Source of the DNA: Firmicutes bacterium UBA5499
GTDB lineage: Bacteria; Bacillota; DTU084
Direction: 5' to 3'
Assembly (NCBI GenBank): GCA_002426275.1
Contig: DIPB01000123.1
Location: forward strand, 8,824-16,592
DNA: 7,769 nt
Positions within the stretch are counted from its first letter, which is position 1; the number at the start of each line of letters is the position of its first letter. Below, in pieces: positions 1-5,266 of this stretch. The notes under the pieces were generated by a model that ran no database searches, was not told the origin of the DNA, and saw only the letters and a list, made by a program, of their open reading frames with translations. The position numbers and the translations under genes are program-made.

Positions 1-2112
1 GTCTTCCGGCGGCTGCCCCAAGAGGGCGGCCTTATGAAATTTCAGCAGCAGATTTGGCCTTTGGCACAGATCCAAGACGCGGACCGCCTCCTGATACAGG
101 CCCGCCTGCTTAAACTCCAATGCCACATCCAGAACGTCTTCCGGACGGTGCAAAATGAAAGCGGCAACCTCTTCCCCGCCCAACAGATAGAGGGCAAACC
201 GCGCAAACGTATCCTGGGGCGCGTCTGTAAGGACGCGCCCCAGCAGCTTTTTATCCTGCAGCAAATAGCCCAGCAGGGTGCGGGCAGCAAAGAGCTTGGC
301 GTTGGTTTCCAGGGAAAGCCGCAGATAATGAATTGCCCGCTGCTTTTCTCCCCGGGCGCAGTCGATCCTGGCAATTTCAAGATACGCCTGGCTGCGCCAG
401 GGATATTGCCAGGCAGCCCGCTGAAAGAGTTCGTACGCAGCGTCAGGGTTTCCGCAGAGCTTTTCCAGACGTCCCAGCAGATAAACGGCTTCCGTATCCG
501 CGGGGTTATCGTTGCGGCAGGTGAGCTTGGCAACGGCCCTGTTCAAATAGACACGGGCTGTTTCGAATTGCGCCTTTTCGGTGCAGAGCCGGCCCAAAGC
601 CAAGTTTGAGCGGTAATCTGAAGGGTCGCGGCGCAAAGCTTCCAGATAATAAGCCTCAGGTTTGTAAGTGTGATGTTTGTATTGCTCCAGATGCGCGCCG
701 TGCAGGTAAAGCTCTTCTACGCTCTTAACTTCCTCCGGCCTGGGCGGAATGCTGCGCGCTTGGGGCTTTTTCTTGACTCCGCGCCGCACGGGGACATAGG
801 AGACCAATTCTTTTCCCTCCGCGCTCTCCAGAGCCACGCGCACGCTGTTGATCTCCGCTCCGTCAGGCAGCACTGTCTCGGCAAGGCAACTCCGGTCCGG
901 CGCCACAGACGCTGTTTTTTCGAAAATGGTCTTGCCGTCAAGGGCGACCGACAAGCGGGCGTTGGGGAAAAGCGCTGTGGCAATGGCGCCAAGGAACAGC
1001 TTCCTGCCCTCCTGTCTGCAGGAAAGCGCCCCGTCGATTGTGGCGTTTGCCACTTCCCCGATCTCCTGGATCGGATACCAAACCTGCGTAAACTCCTTGG
1101 TTTCTCCCGGCATCAGATAGGTGAAATCCGGCTGATTATCGGTATAGACTCCCGTCATCAGCTCGATATAACGGTCGTCGTTATCAGTCAGGTTTTTGCA
1201 CCAGGCCCTCCCAAATTCACAGTCGCCCCAGGTCCACATTTTTTTCCCCACAGACACGTAATGGTCGGCCACGGTGACAGTGCCGGCGTTTTTTGCAAAA
1301 TCATAACCGCCCAGAAAATTCATCTCTGATTGTCCGCGCATGACCATCACCGAAGTGGGAATTTTGATGTTGGGATACCACGTGCCGTCCACACCGTCGC
1401 CATAGTCGTAAGGCCGCGCCGTCTCGAAGATCCCTCGCATGACGGGAAAAGAAATAACCGCCCTCCGGTCATGGTCGCTGACATATTCCACGTCCGGCGG
1501 AAAGACGGCTTTATATTGGGGATTGACCCGCACGGCCAGATGGTTCCACCACATAAACGGCAGCGGCAGGTCTGTTCTGTTATAAAGGAGCGCCTTCGCT
1601 TCCAGATAGGATTTCCCCGGGTAAAGGGTAATCCCCACCGCGCCCCGCAGCCGATGGAACGGTTCCGCCTCTCCCAGCCAACAAGTTACGGAACCATCAG
1701 GATTGTTTTGAACCGTGGCTTCCACGGGAGCAAAGGTGGTGGGCCTGTGATGCTGCGCCCAGTTGAATTCAATGCCGCCGGAAACCCAAGGTCCGGCCAG
1801 TCCCACCAGCGCTGGCTTAACCACCGGGTTTTGGTAGACGAACTCATAGCCGTTGTGTTTGCTCTTGGCGCCATACACTTTCCCGCCAAGCTCCGGCAGC
1901 AAATTCACCTCGATGTGCTCGTTGGCAAGCGTGATCACGTCATACTCCACTTCCACAGGCGCATCGCTCAGCTGATCGCGGACCGGGATGGGATATACCC
2001 GGCCGCATGCTCCCTGATAGGCCTTTCCCTCGATAAAATACGGCATTTTATTGGGCTGGCCCGGCACATAGGTAAGGATGGGCCTTCTCTCTTTTTTACA
2101 GGAAACGCTCAT
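1..2112 (-). CDS. DUF5107 domain protein with C-terminal TPR-like repeats (3' end outside window)
   Basis: Translating the minus strand from the ATG at 2112 gives 704 uninterrupted codons to the window edge, with no stop, so the C-terminus is missing. AAGGAGG (2118-2124) lies 5 nt before the ATG and fixes the start. Residues about 30-370 look like DUF5107: the ELGGKVYGAKSKHNGYEFVY stretch near residues 73-92, the GPWVSGGIEFNW block near 107-118, and PFMWWNH near 185. From memory, this domain is an uncharacterised beta-rich module thought to resemble galactose-mutarotase-like folds. Residues about 420-460 look like a linker. From about residue 480 the protein is helical and TPR-like, with repeats such as PEAYYLEALRRDPSDYRSNL, AVYLLGRLEKLCGNPDAAYE and AYLEIARIDCARGEKQRAIH. 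Family members with this layout are often about 1000-1100 aa, so roughly one third may be missing. No signal peptide or membrane segment is seen, so it is probably cytoplasmic. Its reaction is unknown. It is divergent from the AraC gene and likely controlled by it. Confidence 0.9.
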   Translation of the reverse strand, partial: MSVSCKKERRPILTYVPGQPNKMPYFIEGKAYQGACGRVYPIPVRDQLSDAPVEVEYDVITLANEHIEVNLLPELGGKVYGAKSKHNGYEFVYQNPVVKPALVGLAGPWVSGGIEFNWAQHHRPTTFAPVEATVQNNPDGSVTCWLGEAEPFHRLRGAVGITLYPGKSYLEAKALLYNRTDLPLPFMWWNHLAVRVNPQYKAVFPPDVEYVSDHDRRAVISFPVMRGIFETARPYDYGDGVDGTWYPNIKIPTSVMVMRGQSEMNFLGGYDFAKNAGTVTVADHYVSVGKKMWTWGDCEFGRAWCKNLTDNDDRYIELMTGVYTDNQPDFTYLMPGETKEFTQVWYPIQEIGEVANATIDGALSCRQEGRKLFLGAIATALFPNARLSVALDGKTIFEKTASVAPDRSCLAETVLPDGAEINSVRVALESAEGKELVSYVPVRRGVKKKPQARSIPPRPEEVKSVEELYLHGAHLEQYKHHTYKPEAYYLEALRRDPSDYRSNLALGRLCTEKAQFETARVYLNRAVAKLTCRNDNPADTEAVYLLGRLEKLCGNPDAAYELFQRAAWQYPWRSQAYLEIARIDCARGEKQRAIHYLRLSLETNAKLFAARTLLGYLLQDKKLLGRVLTDAPQDTFARFALYLLGGEEVAAFILHRPEDVLDVALEFKQAGLYQEAVRVLDLCQRPNLLLKFHKAALLGQPPED

Positions 2113-2139
2113 AATTTCCTCCTTCGCATAGCCGCTGGC

Positions 2140-2183
2140 TAGATTCACAGGCCCGGCGACAGATCGCCTAGACTGTGAATCTA
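2140..2183. promoter_or_regulatory. Nested palindrome, candidate operator or leader hairpin
   Basis: Perfect 11-bp inverted repeats TAGATTCACAG (2140-2150) and CTGTGAATCTA (2173-2183) flank a 22-bp spacer. Centred in the spacer is a second palindrome, GGCGA-CAGA-TCGCC (2155-2168), with 4 nt on each side (GCCC and TAGA). The arms contain TTCACA/TGTGAA half-sites, and a further half-site, ATCACA, lies just outside at 2186-2191. The arms are 33 bp apart centre to centre, about three helical turns. The element sits over the predicted DUF5107 start site and upstream of the araC -35 box, as expected for an operator serving both genes. It could instead fold as a stable hairpin in the DUF5107 mRNA leader. 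The binding protein is not shown by the sequence. AraC proteins more often use direct repeats, so another factor is possible. Confidence 0.6.
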
Positions 2184-2211
2184 TTATCACAAATCGGCAC
2201 TTGCTTTTCCA
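2183..2211 (-). promoter_or_regulatory. Predicted sigma-A promoter for the DUF5107 gene
   Basis: On the minus strand, TGGAAA (2211-2206) is followed after 17 nt by GATAAT (2188-2183). The -10 box matches the consensus at 5 of 6 positions and the -35 at 4 of 6. Transcription would start near 2176, inside the right arm of the palindrome at 2140-2183. The palindrome would therefore overlap the start site and early leader. This is a prediction by eye. Confidence 0.5.
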
Positions 2212-2229
2212 TATAACAAGCAGTACACT
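2201..2229 (+). promoter_or_regulatory. Predicted sigma-A promoter for the AraC-family gene
   Basis: TTGCTT (2201-2206) and TACACT (2224-2229) are separated by exactly 17 nt and point toward the AraC gene. The start site would fall near 2236, giving a leader of about 40 nt before the GTG. The -35 box overlaps that of the opposing DUF5107 promoter, so the two probably compete for RNA polymerase. Confidence 0.5.
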
Positions 2230-2276
2230 TGGATTAAACGGCACACATCTTTATTGCCGCAAAGGAGGCTCTAGCC

Positions 2277-3056
2277 GTGGTGAAGGAAATCGTCGTGAGC
2301 GAAATCATCTTGTGCCACAAGTTTGTTTCTCCGCCGGGCTGGATCAGCGAAGAATATAAAAATTCCCGTCAGAGGCACGGGATCGTATATGTGCTTGAGG
2401 GACGCGCACATTATCAGATGAACGGCACACATTCTTTTACCACTAAAGCCGGCGAGGTCCTGTATCTCTCGCCCGATACTTCTTATGTGACCAGCTGCTA
2501 CGACGACTCCCCTTTCGTCCACATGACGGTGAATTTTCAGCTGACATTCCCGGCCGCTCTTTCCGCGCTCCCCCTTTGTCTGACGCCAGTCAATGGGCAG
2601 AAAATTTGTCAGATTTTTATGAGATTGGTCAACGTCTGGGGAAAACGCTCGGCGCATTATCGGGTGCTGAGCATGAGTTTGTTGTACGAGCTGATCGGCG
2701 CGCTGCTGCGGGAGACGGACTGCGAGCATGACAGCTACCGAAAAAAACTGAACCCGGCTGTGGAGTATCTTGAGGCCCATTGCTGCGAACCGTTTCCCGA
2801 ATCCGCGCTGCCGCAGCTGTGCGGTATGTCCGAAACATATTTTCGCCGCTTATTCAAAAGGGTGTATAAAGAATCGGCCTCGTCGTACCGCTCGCGGCTT
2901 CGGATCGGCAAGGCCTGCGACATGTTGCTCAGCGGCATGTATACTGTCACAGAGGTTGCCGAAGTCTGCGGCTATGAAGACCCGGCTTATTTCAGCCGCG
3001 CCTTCAAAAAGATCATGGGGAAAAGCCCTTCCCGCTACAAGACTGCCAACAATTAG
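2277..3056 (+). CDS. AraC-family transcriptional regulator (cupin-type sensor plus AraC HTH)
   Basis: A 259-aa protein. The start is the first of two tandem GTG codons: AAAGGAGG (2261-2268) lies 8 nt before it, whereas the second GTG would be 11 nt away. Residues about 10-95 look like an AraC-type cupin sugar-sensing domain, with G-I-V-Y-V-L-E-G, then a KAGEVLYLSPDTSY stretch. Residues about 158-257 form the AraC DNA-binding domain. The first helix-turn-helix is near 173-194 (ALPQLCGMSETYFRRLFKR). The second is near 222-243 and is followed by the family signature, AEVCGYEDPAYFSRAFKKIM then GKSPSRY. Length and order are normal for AraC/XylS-type regulators of carbohydrate genes. The inducer cannot be read from sequence. 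It is divergent from the DUF5107 gene across a 164-nt region holding paired promoters and a palindrome, so regulation of that gene and of itself is likely. Control of the more distant esterase and GH42 genes is possible but not shown. Confidence 0.93.
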   Translation: MVKEIVVSEIILCHKFVSPPGWISEEYKNSRQRHGIVYVLEGRAHYQMNGTHSFTTKAGEVLYLSPDTSYVTSCYDDSPFVHMTVNFQLTFPAALSALPLCLTPVNGQKICQIFMRLVNVWGKRSAHYRVLSMSLLYELIGALLRETDCEHDSYRKKLNPAVEYLEAHCCEPFPESALPQLCGMSETYFRRLFKRVYKESASSYRSRLRIGKACDMLLSGMYTVTEVAEVCGYEDPAYFSRAFKKIMGKSPSRYKTANN

Positions 3057-3179
3057 AGCCTGAAGCCCAGGCCTAAGCGTAACGCAAGCAAGCCGCTCTT
3101 TTGCACCAAACCTCACTCCAGGAACGCTCTCTACCGCTTATGGTTCCTCTTGCTAATTGTGTAACAACAACGGAAATTT

Positions 3180-3891
3180 TACACTGACTACATCTTGGCG
3201 AAACTTACCAGCCAATCTCCGAGAAATCTGCGAAGCTTGCTCGTTCGGCGGAAGTGCTTGCGAAGGCTCTTGGCTTCGCATCTGTCCGATGCCATTTAGG
3301 TCGCCGAAAGACCTGAAATATCCGAGTGAAAGGTGAGGCGGAGCGCAACAAGTCAGACTTGCGCCCAGAATCCTATCGTCGAGACACATTGAAAGTTAAA
3401 GCCAAATCTGGCAGACCGGGCTGGATGAACGGCGCAGGATATCTTCAAAAGCAACAAATATCCGCGGACCCAAAGGAACTGACTAATAAAGCAAAAGCTG
3501 ACTTTACATTGCTTGCCGTGTTCAAACCACAAAGATCCTTAATTTTATTGTTGAACCTGATGACAGCGGCGGGAACTCCAAGAACCTCGCAGGCATACAG
3601 GCCCAGCCGCAACAGCTGAATCTGTTTCAGCCCAATCCTGAGCTTGAATCAGAGTTTAAGCTCTTACAACAAGTGTCATCTTTTTCCTATAGGTTTGAGG
3701 ACGCCGGCAGCGATCCAAAATGATGATTGAAGATTGGGAAATCGGGATGCTTAATTTCAAAGCAGACGGCGACGAACACGAGGCACTCGCCAAGATCGGG
3801 AAAATTTTTTGCCGCGTTTCTGGAAAGAAACCTCTATTTTTTCCTTGGCACTACTACAAAGCTCCATCTTGTGGGCCTAACCTGCAAATGA
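3180..3891 (+). pseudogene. Multiply frameshifted gene of an uncharacterised ~250-aa family
   Basis: No long open frame exists here, but plus-strand pieces join in order into one protein. ILAK (3192-3203) shifts into a T-Y-Q-P-I-S-E-K piece (3203-3265), then GSWLRICPMPFR (3265-3300). KSDLRPESYR (about 3350-3379) follows, then W (3422), DERRRI (3424-3441), LQKQQ (3443-3457) and LAVFKPQ (3512-3532). Next come KILNFIVEPDDSGG (3532-3573) and FSYRFED (about 3680-3702), then MMIEDWEIGML (3720-3752), and finally a piece with LYFFLGTTTKLH that stops at TGA 3889. From memory, this block order matches a family of hypothetical proteins of about 250 aa, sometimes found near DUF488 genes; I know no function for it. 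At least eight frame changes are needed, several in A or G runs that look one or two bases short (3201-3203, 3423-3424, 3531-3533, 3717-3720, 3801-3804). Conserved residues are also substituted, so real decay is likelier than sequencing error alone. No start codon or ribosome site was found. Confidence 0.8.
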
Positions 3892-3907
3892 GCTTCAACT
3901 TTAAAAC

Positions 3908-4015
3908 CTAACCCTTTTCAGCTGCGAGTTGAGCAAAATACTCCTTCCCCGCTCGGTTAACTCCTCCAAACCAAAATAGAGCCACACCAATATTAAAGCT
4001 CAAAAAAACAGCAAG
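3908..4015 (-). other. Hydrophobic in-frame continuation after the esterase stop (gene remnant?)
   Basis: The esterase ends in tandem stops TAA-TAG (4021-4016). The same frame then stays open for 35 codons to a TAG at 3910-3908. It encodes a hydrophobic stretch (F-N-I-G-V-A-L-F-W-F-G-G-V) followed by a charged, protein-like tail (N-R-A-G-K-E-Y-F-A-Q-L-A-A-E-K-G). There is no ATG and no ribosome site before the possible TTG start. It may be the end of a lost small membrane protein, or chance. The rest of 3892-4018 holds nothing recognisable. Confidence 0.2.
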
Positions 4016-4018
4016 CTA

Positions 4019-4957
4019 TTATCGCGCGATGCGGCTTTTCCCGTTAGCGTTATAACTTAGTAAATGCCGGGAAGACCTTGCGAAAATTTCGCTGTGGAAA
4101 CGAAAAACAGCTTCCAGGCGAGAGCTTAAAAAGAAGAAATTGTGCCTGCCTCCAGGCACCTTTTGATACGTATAATCCGCGCCCACAGCGCTGAAAAATT
4201 CCGCCACCTCGTCAGCCTGGTCAGCGGCTAAAAACTCGTCTTTGCTGCCTACGGCCATGAAAAAAGAGCGCTGGGCGAACACTTCAGGCAATGTTCTCTC
4301 TAAACCCGCCAAAAGAGTTTTCGGATCATGGCGCCGCCAATCGGCGACGCTGGGTCCGAACACATCCTCATATAGATGCCGGAAAGTATAGCTGAAAACG
4401 CGCAGGGGAAGCAAACTCCAGCCCAAAGTGAAAGTTTCCAGGCTCAGCATCCCGGAGACGGAACTGGCGGAACCAAAGGCGTACGGATGCTTGGCCAGCA
4501 ATTTAAAGGCGCCGAAACCGCCCATGGAAAAGCCGCCGATCCCCCTGCCCTGGCAGGAAGCGATGGTGCGAAAGCTGCGATCTACAGCCGGAATGAGCTC
4601 TTCCAGAAAATACCTCTCATACGCTCTCCCATCCTGATAGTCTGAATACCAACTTTCTCCACCATCTCCGGAACTGGGGAGCACCAGAATGAACGGCCTC
4701 ATCGTTCCTTCATGGCATAATCCGGCCAGCAGCTGATCCCAATCCAACAGCAGGCTTAAATTCAAGGGACTCGATTGCCAGCCGTGGAGAAAATACAGCA
4801 CCGGATAGCGCCGTCCGTCTTCCTCATAACCGGGCGGCAGCACAACCAAAGCCTCAAGCTTCTCGCCGGTGAGGGACGAGTCGATCGCAAGCCATCTGTT
4901 CTGGGCGCAGGCCGCTGCCGCCAGCAATAAGATAACCAAAGCGAGTTTAGCTTTCAT
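4019..4957 (-). CDS. Exported alpha/beta-hydrolase esterase (PF00756 esterase D-like family)
   Basis: A 312-aa protein. The N-terminus is a signal peptide: K2 and K4, then a hydrophobic core to about residue 16. Cleavage could be by signal peptidase I (A-C-A before Q19), or C17 (A-A-A-A-C) could be lipidated, though A at -3 is not the best lipobox. The mature part is a typical esterase of the PF00756 type: LYFLHGW at 54-60 (oxyanion region), nucleophile S144 in GGFSMGG (G-x-S-x-G), D240 in GSKDEF and H272 in GGRHNFFF. The catalytic triad is complete and correctly spaced. The family hydrolyses acyl or acetyl esters, including feruloyl and acetyl groups on plant sugars; the substrate here is unknown. 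The tail after about residue 294 is not conserved-looking. The start has AGAGG 8 nt upstream and GGAGG 2 nt upstream. It is divergent from the 55-aa gene and converges on the broken gene. Secretion near a GH42 gene fits removal of esters from sugars outside the membrane, which is inference. Confidence 0.9.
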   Translation of the reverse strand: MKAKLALVILLLAAAACAQNRWLAIDSSLTGEKLEALVVLPPGYEEDGRRYPVLYFLHGWQSSPLNLSLLLDWDQLLAGLCHEGTMRPFILVLPSSGDGGESWYSDYQDGRAYERYFLEELIPAVDRSFRTIASCQGRGIGGFSMGGFGAFKLLAKHPYAFGSASSVSGMLSLETFTLGWSLLPLRVFSYTFRHLYEDVFGPSVADWRRHDPKTLLAGLERTLPEVFAQRSFFMAVGSKDEFLAADQADEVAEFFSAVGADYTYQKVPGGRHNFFFLSSRLEAVFRFHSEIFARSSRHLLSYNANGKSRIAR

Positions 4958-5045
4958 TGCCTCCGCCTCTTTTAAACATTCTTATCACTTCGCCAGCAAC
5001 AAAAACAAAGCCTGCAGCAATAAAATCATTACCTCTCGGACACAC
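4947..5045 (-). CDS. Possible 32-aa hydrophobic leader peptide overlapping the esterase start
   Basis: From a GTG at 5045 the minus strand encodes 32 residues with a hydrophobic segment (F-I-A-A-G-F-V-F-V-A-G) and a basic tail (R-M-F-K-R-G-G-G). The stop TAA (4949-4947) falls just inside the esterase gene, so the two frames overlap by 11 nt, as in translational coupling. Against it, the GTG has no clear ribosome site and part of the reading frame overlaps the esterase ribosome-binding region. I do not recognise it. It may be a small coupled membrane peptide or chance. Confidence 0.2.
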   Translation of the reverse strand: MCPRGNDFIAAGFVFVAGEVIRMFKRGGGNES

Positions 5046-5066
5046 TAGCTGCGGGAGGTGTTGTCA

Positions 5067-5234
5067 ATGAAATCAACTAGTACTAGCTGGTTAGTGGCTG
5101 GCACCGGAGCGTTGGTATCCGCTCTTGGCTGGCGCATGCTTCCAAAGAAAACAGGCGCCGGGATCCTAGGGTTTGGCTTGGCCCAAGTGGCATTGGGACT
5201 GGCAGACCGTCTGCGGCCTCAAGTGAGACAATAA
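5067..5234 (+). CDS. 55-aa predicted membrane protein, two hydrophobic segments
   Basis: ATG at 5067 is preceded by a strong GGGAGGT (5053-5059) with good spacing, and the frame ends at TAA 5232-5234. The 55 residues form a short polar N-terminus (M-K-S-T-S-T-S), a hydrophobic segment near 8-25, a P-K-K turn at 26-28, a second glycine/alanine-rich hydrophobic segment near 30-47, and a basic tail (R-L-R-P-Q-V-R-Q). This suggests a helical hairpin in the membrane with the lysine turn and C-terminus near lipid head groups. A GC-rich terminator follows within 10 nt, so it looks like a complete single-gene unit. I have a vague recollection of similar short proteins in Sporomusaceae-like genomes but cannot assign a function. 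It is divergent from the esterase and convergent with the GH42 gene, so it is not part of either transcript. Confidence 0.75.
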   Translation: MKSTSTSWLVAGTGALVSALGWRMLPKKTGAGILGFGLAQVALGLADRLRPQVRQ

Positions 5235-5242
5235 GCCTCCTG

Positions 5243-5266
5243 GCCCGGGCCTAAAGCCCGGGCTTT
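5243..5266 (+). terminator. Intrinsic terminator of the 55-aa gene
   Basis: GCCCGGGC (5243-5250), a 5-nt loop CTAAA (5251-5255) and GCCCGGGC (5256-5263) make a perfect 8-bp all-GC stem, followed by TTT (5264-5266). It starts 8 nt after the 55-aa gene's stop. On the minus strand, the last GH42 codons form one arm and its TAG stop lies in the loop, with no U-run after it, so it should terminate mainly plus-strand transcripts. Confidence 0.65.

Noticed and set aside
1215..1224. ATTCACAGTC inside the DUF5107 gene, matching 10 nt of the operator's right arm (reverse strand)
   Set aside because: It has no partner arm nearby and lies in a coding stretch; a single 10-nt match is weak evidence for an auxiliary operator.
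34..2142. Several long plus-strand open frames opposite the DUF5107 gene
   Set aside because: They mirror a 704-codon minus-strand gene with clear family blocks and a strong ribosome site; the plus frames show no recognisable domains.
2174..2191. CRP-like site TGTGA-N8-TCACA
   Set aside because: The spacer is 8 rather than the 6 of the CRP consensus, and the left half belongs to the longer perfect palindrome, so a CRP call is not supported.
3057..3092. Possible terminator of the AraC gene: GCCTG/CAGGC hairpin (3058-3072) with a TTTT further on at 3088-3092
   Set aside because: The stem is only 5 bp and the T run is about 15 nt away; not convincing as an intrinsic terminator.
3259..3364. Three small hairpins (TGCGAAG/CTTCGCA at 3259-3280, AGGTC/GACCT at 3298-3314, GCGCAA/TTGCGC at 3343-3364), considered as a structured RNA or mobile repeat
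   Set aside because: They fall inside the coding blocks of the broken gene, are short, and show no flanking repeats or insertion ends.
3153..3389. 78-codon open frame on the minus strand
   Set aside because: It lies antisense to the conserved blocks of the broken plus-strand gene, has no ribosome site, and its composition (many C, P, R) is that of a shadow frame.
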